Shown piece by piece: positions 30,344-42,567 of a DNA stretch of 64,000 bases. The DNA lies in the NCBI GenBank assembly GCA_025175895.1, contig CM045993.1:46938621-47002620 (forward strand), given 5' to 3'. The notes beneath the pieces are model-generated. The model saw nothing but the letters and a program-made list of their open reading frames with translations. It made no database searches and was not told where the DNA came from. The translations under genes were made by a program, and so were the position numbers. The DNA comes from Wurfbainia villosa (taxonomy: Eukaryota > Streptophyta > Magnoliopsida > Zingiberales > Zingiberaceae). Each line of letters opens with the position of its first letter. The first letter of the stretch is position 1.

Positions 30344-32119
30344 CTAACCCTTGAGGATGGATTTTGGAACCCAAAATAGATTTTTACCTATGGGGTTCAC
30401 TAGAAATTCCTTGGGGATCCATTTCTTAGCTATTACTTTGTTTTTGTCTTGTCCCCTAGCTATTAGGCATCTATAGGCCTTCTCATTTTTCTTCTCTTTA
30501 TATCCTAGGCCTTTCTTGTTAAAACTTGCCCTTTGGCTCCCTATGATCATATTCAAGGTGTTGGAGCCAATTGTGAATTTTCCTAGGGCTTTGGTTAAAT
30601 AATCTACCTTTTCCCTTAATGCCCTATTTTCTTCTATGCATGCATCACTAACATCTAAAGGCACATAATTATCATGTGAGCATGCATCATCATGGCAAGA
30701 AGAAGTATCATTATTATTTAAGCATGCATTTTCTAGCTTATTTTCTAATGCCTTAATTTGATCTAGCATGCATTTATTTTTCTTCTTTGCTCTAAACAAA
30801 TCCCTAGTTAAACTAGAAATCATAGAAACTATTTTACTAGGAGAGGCTTTCGTTACCATAGTTTCCATGTCCTCTTCTTCTTCTTCGGATGATGAGGAGG
30901 ATGATGAAGCTCCCCCTTCATTTGAGCTCTCCTCGCTTGTGCTTGATTCTTCATTTGAGGAGGAGGAGGAGCTATCCGAGTCATGAAGAGCCATTAGTGC
31001 TAGGTTGGAGTAAACATGCTCTTCTTCATCGGATGAGGAGGAGGAGGCAAGGTCATCCCATGTCTTGGCTTTGAGAGCCATGGACTTTCCTTTTTTCTTG
31101 GCCTTCTTCTCCTCTTTCTTCTTGCTCCCCTTCTTCTTCTTCTTTTCTTCCTTCTTTTTCTTCTCTTCCTTGCTCTTGTTTAGGAGGGGACAATTGTCCC
31201 TTATGTGCCCTTCTCCTTGACAATTGTAGCATATGACCTTCCCCCTTGGTCTCCTTCCCCTATCATTAGATTTATGAAATCTAACATTCTTAAATGCACG
31301 CCTTACCCTCCTTACCATATAGGCCTCTTCGGTGCTATCCATGGAGGAGGATGAGGCTTCGTCATCGGAGGAGGAGGGAATTTCCATCTTCTTCTTTCCC
31401 TTATTTGCTATCAAGGCCACTCCTCTTGAAGGTTGAATTCTTGGTTCTTCTTGTATTCCTTCAAGTCTTGTTTCATGGAGCTCCATTGTTGAGAAGAACT
31501 CCTCCAAGGTACTTACTTCCAAGTTCTTGGAGATGTAGAATGAATCCACCATGGAGCTCCATCTTGAGGACCGGGGAAAGGCGTCTATGGCCTTCATTAC
31601 CATATCCCGGTTGGATAACTTCTCTCCTACACTTGTTAGTCCAAGCAAAATCTCTTTAAACCTAGAATGCAATGAAGTTACCTTTTCTCCTTTTTCTAAT
31701 TTGATGTTTGATAGTTGGGAGCGGAGGAGGTCTCTTCTTGCTAGCTTTGCCTCCGAGGTACCTTCATGAAGCTCTACTAGCTTCTCCCACATCTCTTTGG
31801 CGCTAGCACATTCTCCGATCCGGTTGATCTCTTGTTGAGGGAGCACATTGTAGAGATGGTGCTTGGCTTTGGAGTTTGCAAGGTGCTCCTCTCTTTGCCT
31901 CTTGGTCCACCTAGATTTCTCTATTGGCTTCCCTTCTTCATCCCTAGGCAAAACGAAACCGGATTCCATTGTAATCATTATATCAAAATCCGTTTCGAAA
32001 AATACCTCCATTCGCTTCTTCCACCAAGCGAATTCTCCTTCAAACTTCGGAGGATGGATGTTGGAGCCGGCCATTTTTGATGTAGGGCTTGTTGCGGCGG
32101 TTAGTCCGGTGACAAGCAA
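30344..32119 (-). CDS. Element H gag polyprotein, 576-591 residues, uninterrupted
   Basis: Open from ATG 32119 to 30344. The likelier start is the ATG at 32074 (MAGSNIHPPKFEG), which matches the start in D. The order is an N-terminal FAWWKKRMEVFF motif, a helical capsid region (SAKEMWEKLVELHEGTSEAK, SLHSRFKEILLGLTSVGEKL) and a Ser-rich stretch. A good CX2CX4HX4C knuckle (CYNCQGEGHIRDNC, near residue 300) follows, then a Lys/Glu-rich block, an acidic Ser block, a coiled coil and WIPKEF/FWVPKSILKG. Gag builds the particle and packages RNA. This is the only long retroelement frame in the window without a defect, which fits recent activity. Confidence 0.92.
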   Translation of the reverse strand: MLVTGLTAATSPTSKMAGSNIHPPKFEGEFAWWKKRMEVFFETDFDIMITMESGFVLPRDEEGKPIEKSRWTKRQREEHLANSKAKHHLYNVLPQQEINRIGECASAKEMWEKLVELHEGTSEAKLARRDLLRSQLSNIKLEKGEKVTSLHSRFKEILLGLTSVGEKLSNRDMVMKAIDAFPRSSRWSSMVDSFYISKNLEVSTLEEFFSTMELHETRLEGIQEEPRIQPSRGVALIANKGKKKMEIPSSSDDEASSSSMDSTEEAYMVRRVRRAFKNVRFHKSNDRGRRPRGKVICYNCQGEGHIRDNCPLLNKSKEEKKKKEEKKKKKGSKKKEEKKAKKKGKSMALKAKTWDDLASSSSSDEEEHVYSNLALMALHDSDSSSSSSNEESSTSEESSNEGGASSSSSSSEEEEEDMETMVTKASPSKIVSMISSLTRDLFRAKKKNKCMLDQIKALENKLENACLNNNDTSSCHDDACSHDNYVPLDVSDACIEENRALREKVDYLTKALGKFTIGSNTLNMIIGSQRASFNKKGLGYKEKKNEKAYRCLIARGQDKNKVIAKKWIPKEFLVNPIGKNLFWVPKSILKG

Positions 32120-32122
32120 CCT

Positions 32123-32135
32123 GGCTCTGATACCA
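32123..32135 (-). promoter_or_regulatory. Primer binding site of element H
   Basis: Minus strand TGGTATCAGAGCC, full match to the tRNA-iMet primer site, two bases inside the 5' LTR. Confidence 0.93.
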
Positions 32136-32137
32136 CT

Positions 32138-33295
32138 TGTAAGTTATCGGATGGCCGGCTAGAGGGGGGTGAATAGCCCTCGTTCGTTGGTTATCGGAAT
32201 TTGCTCGTCTACAATTAGATTAGCGCAAGCGGAAACAACAATACAAGCAAATTAAACAAATAAAAACAAAGCAAAGGAAATAGACAATGCTAACACAGGA
32301 TGTAACGTGGTTCACGGCTACGCCGCTAATCCACGGTCCCCGATTCGTCCTCGGTGAATCACTCCGCTCAACCAATCCACTAAATGGTCTCTCCTTTGCA
32401 CCAAGCTAGGTGGAGGTAACCTTTACAATCAAGATCACTCTTCTTACAAATAGAATGGATTAAAAGCGAGTAAGAAGAGTTTAGAGCTTGTGGGGCACTA
32501 GGAAGATTGTTTGGAACTTAAGCATTAACCTCTCAAAGGCTCACACCCTCTCTTTTTATAGAGGGCTAGCCGCCCATGCCTCGAACACGTCGGATGCGTC
32601 AGCGGAACTCTTAGCGATCATTCGCTGCTGGACCTCCGATCATTCTTGACCCCATCGTCGGCCGCCCGATCGGCTCGGCGGTTCTGTGGCCAAAACCCTA
32701 TTGACGATCATTGCTGCGCCGGCGATCGGTAATCTTAGCGATCGGCTTAGCGTATGGCGATCGGCTAGCGCCACAAACCGATCGATCGTATACGGTCGAG
32801 CTACACTCGACTCGGAAGCGATCATTGCCATTCCATGGCAGTCGACTGGTGTCGGGAAAACCCATCCGACACTTGGCCAAATGGCCAAGTTTCACCTAAG
32901 AGCTACCCCTCCCCGGGTTACAATCGCTCACTCTCATTTCTCGGAGTCCTTCGCCTTCGAAGTTCTCTTCGTTCTCGGCCACGTCCCTCGGCAGCATCAG
33001 GCGCACGGCTCTGCAATGCTCCTTCGCGTCTCTTGCCTCGAAGTCTACTTCCTCCGGCTTCACTCCAAGCTTCTCGTCCGGCGGTCCCTCAGATGCTCCA
33101 AGCGCACGGCTTCCGCAAAGCTATCCTTCACCGACTCAAGGCACGAGTCATGAGATGTGAAACTCGCCATGGCTCCATGTGCGAATTACTAAGTCCTGCA
33201 CGACTTCAACGCACATATCAAATAAACATAACACACTAACTTAAACCCTTTGCCACACCATCAAAACCATATCACGGCAAGAGATTGCCCTAACA
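32138..33295 (-). repeat. Element H 5' LTR (1158 bp)
   Basis: TGTAAG...CTAACA. TATA on the minus strand at 32560-32553. Palindrome CAGTCGACTG at 32839-32848, where the partner LTR has GATCGATCG instead. Confidence 0.94.
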
Positions 33296-33300
33296 AGAAT

Positions 33301-34611
33301 AAGATGGTTGCCGGCCAAGAGCTTCAAGGGAGGACCCTAAGCCTTGGTTCCACCGGCCAAGGAGAAGGAGAAGAGCTACTTTGGACACCAACCAAGGGCT
33401 GGAAAGACTTCTATGGGCGCCGACCACCAATGGAGAAGAAGAAAACAAGGAAAGACTTTCCTTATTTGGTGCCGCCAAGCCCAAACCCTGATCTCCAAGC
33501 CTTGCCGGCAACTCCAAACTCCTATGCTTCCTTATTCCTCTCCACGCCAACCCTAAAGGCTCCTTTTATAGAGTTTAGGGTAATCCTTGTTTTAATCTCC
33601 ACCATTGGTTCTAGGGATTTAATCTCAACAGTCGGATCTAGAGATTTAATCTCAACCGTTGGATCTAGAGATTTAATCTCTACCATTGGATCTAGAGTTT
33701 TGTTTCTATCCATTGGGTCTAGGCTTTTTGAGGTATTAATAGGCTACAATAGGGACCATGAGGAGGAGTTGGATCTTGGCCACCCAATGATAATCCGATC
33801 CATTAATGATAATCCAATCCACTAAAGGATTATCATTGATCTACCTCACCAACCCCCATAAGTTAATATGAGTTCCATATATTATATGTACATTTTCTCC
33901 ATGTGTTTAAGATCTCGAATGTCCGTCGATTAATTAATTTACTGACCATTAATTAATCAACATCTAACTCCATGAGTAGTACCACTCAACCTTTTCATCA
34001 TGTCGGACCAAGTCCACCTGCAGGGTTTACATGATGAACCTTATGAGATTCTCAAAGGGACATCATCATCCTAATATATAGGACACGGTTTCCTCCTATA
34101 ATCAATGGCACACCATATAAATAATATCATTTCTCAACTTACCGAGCCTATCGATTTAATCTATAAATCTCGCCCATTGGTAAATCAAAGAAATGAATAC
34201 TAAGTATATGTGCCCGTTATTATATCGGGATTAAGAGTATGTACAATATAATATCTGTTGTCTGATTCGATTATGTAATCAGCAATAAATCGAATCACCT
34301 CTAAGTCGGTCCTGCTCAATACACACAAAGTGTACTAGTGTGATTCTATGATCAAGACAAACCAACACCAAATCACACTACAACCATACCAATGGTTTGT
34401 CCAAAGCCATCTCGGTTGTGAGCCTATTCTTATACTTTACAAGGAGCCGATAACATGATCTCCCGTGTGACACCACACACCATGTTATCTACAATGTAAT
34501 GTACTAGATAATATGCATAACCATAAAAATATGCAAACAATGATATGTGATTCTTATTTCAAAATAAAGATGTTCATACAAAATATAGACTTTTCAGTAT
34601 ACATCCCATCA
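33301..34611 (-). repeat. Element B 3' LTR, right piece
   Basis: Continues the B LTR after H. It contains a TATA on the minus strand (CTATAAAAGG, 33571-33562) and a 27-bp tandem repeat (about 33590-33715). The minus-strand start reads TGATGG instead of TGTTGG, a point change in the terminal repeat. The adjoining tract AGTGGGAGAT (minus) is the polypurine tract. Confidence 0.92.
33590..33715. repeat. 27-bp tandem repeat in the B LTR
   Basis: GATTTAATCTCAACCGTTGG plus ATCTAGA repeats about 4-5 times. The other LTR has it at about 49925-50045. Confidence 0.85.
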
Positions 34612-34644
34612 ATCTCCCACTTATACTAAAAAACTATGCTGTCC

Positions 34645-36270
34645 TCAAACTGCCATACATATGATCCCCATTCCCTCCACATACCTATCAAAAGCTCTCG
34701 TCGGAAGGGACTTAGTGAAAGGATATGCTAGGTTATCCTCCGATGCAATCTTGGCCATAGCAACTTCTCTCTTTACGATTTCTCGTATCAGGTGGTACTT
34801 GCGCTCTATGTGTTTACTAGCCTTATGACCTTGTGGTTCCTTCGAGTTTGCAACTACACCACTATTATCACAATAAATTGTGATAGTTCTGGGCAAACCA
34901 GGAATCACATCCAACTCCATCAGGAAGTTCCTAAGCCACACAACTTCTTTGGCCGCCTCAGAGGCTGCCACATACTCAGCTTCCATGGTGGAGTCCGCCA
35001 CGCATTTCTTCTTGACACTCCTCCATACAATGGCTCCACCTCTCAAAGTAAACACAAAATCTGAGGTAGACTTACTGTTATCCCTATCTGATTGGAAGTC
35101 GGAATTCGTGTAACCTACAGGGAGTAATTGGTCTGCCTGGTAAACTAGCATATAATCCCTAGTCCTTCTCAGGTACTTCAATATATGCTTTACCGCAGTC
35201 CAATGTCCCTGTTCTGGATTACTCTGATATCTGTTGACAATGCCCACGACAAAGCAGATATCTAGTCTCGTATATAGCATCGCATACATGAGGCTTCGTA
35301 CTGCCGAGGCATAAGGAACCACCTTCATCTCCTCTATCTCCTTAGATGTTCTAGGACACATCTCTTTAGATAAAGGAACTCCATGCCTGAAAGGTAGAAA
35401 ACCCTTCTTGGAGTTCTGCATGCTAAAACGATCCATAATCGTGTCTATGTATGAAGCTTGGGATAAGCACAACACCCTTTTCCTGCAATCCCTTATAACC
35501 TTGATCCCAAGGATGTGTCCCACTTCTCCCAAGTCCTTCATATCAAACTGTTTGGACAACCATACCCTTACGTCCGATAACACCTTGATATTGTTGCCAA
35601 TCAACAAAATGTCATCAACGTATAGTACAAGAAATACCACTACATTTCCGTCACATCTCTTGTATACACAAGACTCATCCGGACTTTGAATAAATCCATA
35701 AGATTGGATTACCTCATCAAATCGGATGTTCCAAGACCTCGAAGCTTGCTTCAATCCATAAATGGACCGATTAAGCTTACATACAAGATGCTCTTTGCCT
35801 TTCGCAATGAATCCCTCTGGTTGTTTCATATAGATGTTTTACTCAAGACTTCCATTAAGGAAAGTTGTCTTGACATCCATCTGCCACACCTCATAATCCA
35901 TATGAGCTGCAATGCATAAGAGAATCTGAATAGACTTAAGCATGGCTACCGGCGAAAAGGTCTCCTCATAATCGATACCCTTTTTCTGAGTATACCCCTT
36001 CGCAACAAGCCTCGCTTTGAAGGTCTTAACCTTCCCATCTATTCCTCTCTTTCTTTTGTAGATCCACTTGCATCCAATGATTTTTACACCATCGGGTGGT
36101 TCTACTAGCTCCCAGACCTAATTTGAATCCATAGATTCAATCTCAGTATTCATTGCATTTTTCCAAGATGCTGCATCTTTATGTTGGATTGCCTCGTCAT
36201 ATGTCCAGGGATCAGGTTCATGTTCACCAGGGACCAAATCAGAAGATTCTCCCAAGAACATAAATCTATC
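34645..36270 (-). pseudogene. Element B reverse transcriptase and RNase H
   Basis: From about 36270 to 35830 the RT N-terminus is readable with two stops. From 35829 a frame of 394 residues runs to 34645. RT shows RSIYGLKQASRSWNIRFDEV and catalytic LYVDDILLIGN (near 35600). RNase H shows the GYTNSDFQSD strand (first Asp), ADSTMEAEY (Glu) and IYCDNSGVV (Asp), with the closing SKHIERKYHLIREIV and NLAYPFTKSL. Motif style is closest to the Tork/Angela group of plant copia. The C-terminal half could fold, but upstream breaks make it a pseudogene. Confidence 0.9.
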
Positions 36271-36273
36271 AGG

Positions 36274-37222
36274 CTATCTCACAACCCTCCCACTATGATG
36301 AGGTATCACCTGTGTATCCTCTGTGACATGCGGTGCAGTGACTTGTGGTATATCCTCTTGTACCGGTGGTACTGAAGAAGTGACTTCCCCTTTTATTTTC
36401 TCCAGAACAATCTTACTCATGGACTTGTGGTTCATTACATAGTCTTCCTCTAGAAATCTGACATTCGTGCGAACGATCACCCTCTGATCTCTAAGACTAA
36501 AACAAACCACCTTTCGTTCCTCTAGGATAGCCAACGAACATGCGTACTTCTGTACGAGGTTCCAACTTACCAGCATCTGTCTTCAGCACATGTGCTGGAC
36601 TCCCCCAAATTTGAATGTCTTAGACAGGGCTTTCGCCCAGTCCACAGTTCTGTGGGAGTAGAAGACACTGATTTAGATGGAACCAAGTTCAGAATATACA
36701 CTGCCGTATCTAGAGCATATCCCCAGAACGAATCTGGCAACTCAGAATAACTCATCATCGATCTAACCATCTCCATAAGAGTCTTATTCCTTCGCTCTGC
36801 TACACCATTCAGCTGGGGTGTGCCAGGTGCAGACAATTGGGATTAAATCCCAGCCTCTGATAAGTAATTCCTAAACTCTCCCAAGAGGTACTCACCACCA
36901 CGATCAGATCGTAGTGTCTTGATACTTTTACCTTGATGTTTCTCCATATCAGCCTTGAATTCTTTGAACTTGTCAAAGCATTCAGACTTACGGCGCATCA
37001 AGTAAATGTATCCATATCTCGAATAATTGTCTATAAAAGAGACAAAATACTCAAAACCACCTCTAGCATGGATAGACATAGGACCACACAAATCAGAATG
37101 AACCAATTCTAACACATCTTTGGCTCTATACCCCTTGGCCTTAAAATGCCTCTTGGTCATTTTACCCTCCAAGCAAGATTCGCAGGTTGGGAAATCTTCC
37201 ACCACTAATGAACCCAGAGGTC
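36274..37222 (-). pseudogene. Element B integrase core and C-terminus
   Basis: Starts at DGPLGSLVVEDFPTCESCLE, where C ends, and shows the HHCC Cys pair and then the DDE core. The core has HSDLCGP (Asp), FIDNYSRYGYIYLM (Asp) and PQLNGVAERRNKTLM (Glu). A TAA after LSEAG splits the core just before the Glu segment. The C-terminus VIVRTNVRFLEEDYVMNH is typical of copia. The N-terminal half (LGHINL) lies on the other side of C at about 46700-46760. Confidence 0.88.
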
Positions 37223-37227
37223 CATCA

Positions 37228-39454
37228 TGTTGGGTTTTCGGCACCGCGGCGTGTGTGTGTTTGATCACGTTTCGTAAACATGAACACAACGGAAGCAATA
37301 AAAATAATAAATCTACATTTATTACAACACACACAACACACACATGCATATTACAACAAGTGTAGACATAACCGTAAATTTAAATTTACAATAAAAGGAA
37401 ATTTATCTACGTTATACCTTTCGTATGACGTGTAGCGGGAACGACATCAACCGGAACGATCCTCGCTAGAATCGTCTCTATCCGTATCCACGCCGAGTTC
37501 CTCGGGATGACTTCGCTAAGCCACGAGCTTCGTCTTCGTACGGGTTACTAGCCTCGTGTTGAAGACGACGTGATCGAGAGATGATCACGATCCGAATCCA
37601 AATTCGGATCCTAATACGAGTTCTCAAAACTCGCTTCTCCGGAGAGGTATTCGTCAACCAATTGACGAATCCTTCGTCCTCCACCTCAGAGGATTACCGG
37701 AGATCGAATCCCCGGTAAGTTAGCCACTGTCGGAGCTCTAACCGTCGTCCAAACGACGCTCCGACGAGAGGAGAACAAGCTGTCCAGAAAACTGGACAGC
37801 TTTGGTGGAGGTGATAGGCGCCGACCAACCAAGGGAGATAGAGCTCACCTTGATGCCAAACTTGAAGGAGATCACCGGAGCACTAACCGGCAGCAGCTCA
37901 ATGCCGGCGAGGGGGAAGGAAGCAGCCTTCTGGATGCCGGTTGGAGGAGCTTTGGGCGGCGACAATAGGTTGGCGCCGAGAGCTCCAAGGAGGAGGTGGG
38001 CGGCAACCTTAGGGCTAGGGGTTTTTGGATTAGGGCTTAATTATCCCTTAAGCCCTCTTTTATAGAGAACTAATTCTCTTAACGGTTATTGGATCATAAC
38101 CATTATGCCCGTTAACCCGCTCCATTAAGATAAGTTAAAATAAACCAAACCATGATGGTTTATTTTAAGTTAAAACGAACCGAACCAACTTTTGGCTCAT
38201 TCGTTTAAAATAAACCAAACCCTTTGGTTTATTCTCCTCCATTGGATTAGAACCAAACCATTTTGGTTCATCCATTATGTCTTCATAAGACATGACCCAT
38301 CCACGCTTCCATTGCGACTGAAATGATTTCATGCTCGCTTCTTGTTTGGTCCAACAAAACCTAGTTTCTCTAGGTCTGAGAATCTCATTCTCAAGCTCGT
38401 TTTAAATCCTTCGGATTACGCTCGTTGTGCGTGTGACCAAATAGGTTCTCGGTTTATGTTGGCCGTCTATAATTAACCATTAATTATAGAACGATCATCA
38501 GTGGCACCTAGTAGTACATCATGATCCCCAATTAACCGAAAAGATCAACGGTTGATCCAGAACTATTTCTGAAACCCTTCAGCAGCTCGAATGAATCATG
38601 ACCCATTCCCTTCACTCATCTTATACCCACTTGGTTCAGGACATGGTCTAATAGTGTCAGTCCCCACTAGGCTGACTACGTCACACCTAGCCCAAGTATC
38701 ATTTCCTTGTCCTACGGATTCTAGTTACTCCACATGTATCGAAGAGTACCTTACTCTAAACATGTAATGCTTTGGCCAAAGACTTTAGTAACAATCCGAC
38801 GAGAGGCCATGGGTATACATCTCCTCGCAAGGAGTGGTGAATCCTTTATAGGCTATTCAAACACCTTCGATCACTTCGACTTATACCTAATCATCCCGGG
38901 TCCACATCTCCTTAGAGATGCTTGCTTAAGATGTCAAAGCATAAGTCTCTATGATCAAGATGACTTGAATACCGCAAGTCAAAGGAACATCGCACTTAAG
39001 CCACAGTAAGAACTTCATTGACATATCTATATATGCAGAGAACCATATGAAGTCTTACGGCTGGTCACTCCAATGAACTAGTTACCATAACTAGCATCCA
39101 CGATTAACTCCGGACATCACTATGTCTCCAGCCAGTGAGAATCAGCTGCTTGGATACACCAAGGAGTATACCTCGTGTTAGTCTCGACAGAATTGATGGT
39201 GTCCAAATCCATCAATTCATCGACTAGGGATAATTCCGATACATTACAATTACACATGTAGAGATACTCACTAGTTGTGATCCAATCACAAATTCTCTCA
39301 TGCTATGAATCGTATCGTGGACATTCAGTAAATGAGTTTAAGATCCAATCAAATACATAAAACATGTATACTCAAATAGTGAATCTTCATTTATCATATA
39401 AATGGTTCATACATAAAGCGATTGCCTTAGGACATCTCTCATATATTATTAACA
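37228..39454 (-). repeat. Element C 3' LTR (2227 bp)
   Basis: Left end TGTTGGG, right end TTAACA. TATA on the minus strand (CTATAAAAGAG, 38065-38055). The adjoining minus-strand tract AAGTGGGAGTC at 39455 is the polypurine tract. Confidence 0.94.
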
Positions 39455-40986
39455 GACTCCCACTTGGCCTAATGTTAATCGCTACGGTATCCAATACCAT
39501 AAGCTCGAACATGACCCTCAAACTTATTTTGAGGTAATGCCTTAGTCAAGGGATCCGCTAAGTTCCTTTCAGTGAGAATTTTCTCGATTTGTATTTCGTT
39601 CCTACTGATGATCTCTCTGATAAGATGATAGCGGCGAAGCATATGTTTGGATCATTGATGAGACCACATCAAGTTCAGAGATGAACTTCTTGATCCAAAC
39701 CGCTTCCTTTGCTTCTTCCAAAGCTGCAATGTATTCTACCTTAGTGGCAGAATCCGCTATAGCGTCAAGCTTGGAACCTTTCCAACTTATTGCGCCTCCA
39801 TTCTAGGTGAATACATACCCAGACTAAGACATGGAATCATCCTTGTCTGTCTGGAGCTGGTATCCGTATACCCACGTATCACAATGTACCCTTCTCCATA
39901 TATTAGGAACACATCCTTAGTTCTTCTCAAGTACTTAAGGATCGTCTTAACAGCCACCCAATAATCCATTCCTGGATCGATCGTATCCGCCGTGACACTC
40001 AGAGCATACGATACATCGGGCCTCGTACATAACATAACATACATGATAGATCCTATTGCGGATGCATAGGGAATCTTACTCATGCAAATCCTCTCGTCTT
40101 CTGTGTGCGGACACATAGACTTCGAAAGGTGTATCCCATGCCTGATGGGTAGGAAACCTTTCTTGGATTCCGACATGCTAAACCTCTTTAGCACTCGGTC
40201 TATATATGTAGACTGCGAAAGACCAAGCAACCGTTTCGATCTATCTCTATAGATCTTAATCCCGAGGATGTAGGTTGCTTCTCCCTGTGTCTTTCATGGA
40301 GAATGTCTTGGATAACCAAACCTTAATCGATCAGAAGATCGAAACATCGTTTCCTATAAGTAATATGTCATCGACATATAATACTAGGAACACGATTGCA
40401 CTCCCACTAACCTTCTTGTACACACAAGGTTCGTCTGGATTTTATGAGAAATCAAACTTTTTGATTGTCTCATCAAAACGGATATTCCAGCTCCTAGATG
40501 CTTGCTTCAATCCATAAATGGATCGTCGCAATTTGCATACCTTGGTTTTATCAACCGATGTGAAACCCTCAGGCTGTATCATATACACGTCCTCGAGCAG
40601 GTTTCCATTAAGGAAAGCTGTTTTCACATCCATCCGCCATATCTCATAATCATAATGAGCCGCTATGGCCGTGGAGCATCCGAATGGATTTAAGCATAGC
40701 TACAAAGTAATAGGTTTCATTATAATCAACACCTTGCTTTTGATATATCCTTTCGCCACCAATCTAGCCTTATAGGTAATCACATTACCATCCATGTCGG
40801 TTTCTTCTTGAAAACCCACTTGCACCCTATAGGCTTTATGCCTTCAGGTGGGTCAACCAAGTTCCAAACTTGGTTTTCATACATGGAATCCATTTCCGAC
40901 TTCATGGTACCAAGCCACTTATCCCTTTCTGAACTTGTCAGCACTTCTTCATAACTGGTAGGCTCCTCATCATCAATGAGTAACAC
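39455..40986 (-). pseudogene. Element C reverse transcriptase and RNase H, broken
   Basis: RT N-terminus at 40986-40780 (WNLVDPPEGIKPIGCKWVF), then MDVKTAFLNGN and RSIYGLKQASRSWNIRFDET to 40442, where TAA interrupts before NPDEPCVYKK. The catalytic LYVDDILLIGN reads near 40360-40390 in a further frame. The segment 40230-39787 has SQSTYIDRVLKRFSM and PYASAIGSIMYVMLCTRPDV. The RNase H part shifts frame again and can be followed to about 39500 (VEYIAALEEAKEAVW). At least three breaks. Confidence 0.85.
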
Positions 40987-41151
40987 GTCGTTCGATTCAC
41001 TTACGAGAAATCCATATCTCTCAGGAATATTGCGTGTTCTACCAGATCTACGAAGATGTGGTGTTACAATAGGTCCAGTCGATTGCTCATCACTATGAGT
41101 TGTCGACTGTTGTGCTTCACCAGGTATCTCATCAATGTCTATTTGAGTCTC

Positions 41152-41881
41152 TCAAGCCTCCTCAAGCTCGATGACACTCCCACTGTTTTCTTGCAAGAGA
41201 AACTCTTTCTCTAGAAACACAGCATGCCTTGAAACAAACACCTTTTGTTCCACAGGATGATAGAATTGGTAACCCCTTGTTTCCTTAGGGTATCCAATAA
41301 ATAGATATTTATCAGACTTAGCATCCAATTTGTCTGATACTGTCCGCTTCACATAAGCAGGACAACCCCATATTTTCAAGTAAGATACATGAGGTTTCTT
41401 ACTATTCCATATCTCATATGGAGTAGTAGAGACTACCTTGTAGGCATTACATTTAACAAGTAATATGCAAGTCATAGCCCCAAAAGGACTTGGGAAGAGT
41501 CGCATGATTCATCATTGACCTGACCATGTCCAACAAGGTCCGGTTATGCCTCTCAGATACACCATTATGCTGTGGTGTATATGGCGGAGTCCATTGAGAC
41601 AATATGCCATTGTCTCTTAGATAATCAAGAAACTCTTGACTTAAGTATTCACTACCTCGATCCGATCGAAGTATTTTAATACTCTTGTCAAGTTGTTTCT
41701 CTACTTCATTTCTGAATTCTTTGAACCTTTCAAAGGCTTCAGACTTGTGTTTCATCAAGAACACATACCCAAACCATGAGTGATCATCGGTGAAGGTAAT
41801 GAAGTAGCTATAGCCTCCTAAAGCTTGAGTTGACATAGGTCCACATACATCAGTATGTATTAGACCTAGTAACTCTCCCAC
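41152..41881 (-). pseudogene. Element C integrase, broken
   Basis: HTDVCGPMS (Asp), FTDDHSWFGYVFLM (Asp) and PQHNGVSERHNRTLLDMVRS (Glu) show the DDE core. A frameshift near 41455-41500 leads into TTPYEIWNSKKPHVSYLKIW and the C-terminal VFVSRHAVFLEKEFL. The zinc part upstream (to about 42150) is interrupted by stops. Confidence 0.88.
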
Positions 41882-42150
41882 TCATTCACCTTTTCCAGTA
41901 AAAGGTAACTTAGTCATCTTGACTTTTAAGCATGATTCGAATGTATCGTATGAATCCTATTCAAACGATTCTAGAATTCCACATCGGTGTAATTCGGACA
42001 TGCGTTTCTTGCTTACACGGCCAAGACGATAATACCACATGTAGAGTCTAATTGATTATCTTTTCGAGCACGCTTGTTGCTCGCTTCGATATTGAAAATA
42101 TCACTGGATACATCCAACGTATAAACACGATTGCTTAAAGTTCCAGTCCC

Positions 42151-42567
42151 TTAAAGAACTCCATTCAAAGTTACGTAACAACAATTGTTACTAAAAGTCA
42201 AATGGTACCCATTTCTATTTAAACAAGAAATAGAAATGATGTTCTTTATCAACGAAGGAACATAAAAGCAATTGTCCAGTTCTAAGACAAGTCCTACAGG
42301 GAGTTCCAACAAATATGTTCCGATGGCGAGTGCAGCAACCGTTTCTCCATTCCCAGCACGTAAATTTGACTCTCCCTTGACGAGTCTTCTTCTATTCCTT
42401 AGCCCATGTATGTCATTACATATATGTGAGCCACACCCAGTATCAAATACCCAAGTGTCTGAGGAAATAGAATGACAATCAATAAAGAAGATTTCTGAAG
42501 AAGATGGGGCATCCGATGCCTTATCCTTCTTCACGGACTCAAGATAAATCTTGCACTTTCTTCGCAA
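42151..42567 (-). pseudogene. Element C protease
   Basis: WVFDTGCGSHICND shows the D-T-G active site. RAGNGETVAALAIGTYLLEL and CFYVPSLIKNIISISCL follow. The frame overlaps the end of gag by 37 bases. The damaged knuckle (a Cys to Tyr change and a stop) can be read just upstream in the protease frame. Confidence 0.85.

Larger units (their letters stand above)
27767..33295 (-). mobile_element. Element H: complete gag-only (TR-GAG type) element with intact gag
   Basis: LTRs 27767-28970 (3') and 32138-33295 (5'), PBS 32123-32135, gag 32119-30344, 3' region with several polypurine tracts, and no pol. Target duplication AGAAT is at 27762-27766 and 33296-33300. The paralogous LTR of B has the unoccupied site (AGAAA at 49631-49635, then AAGATGG). 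Length is 5529 bp. It is related to D (same gag type, similar LTR ends) but in opposite orientation. It needs pol from another element but could supply its own gag. Confidence 0.95.

Noticed and set aside
33250..33825. Frame of 191 codons with a repeated ISTVGSRDL peptide
   Set aside because: It crosses the H/B junction and the 27-bp LTR repeat of B, so it cannot be an old gene.
37478..38065. Small frames repeated at 44673-45260
   Set aside because: They are the same stretch of the two LTRs of C. Conservation comes from LTR copying, not from coding.
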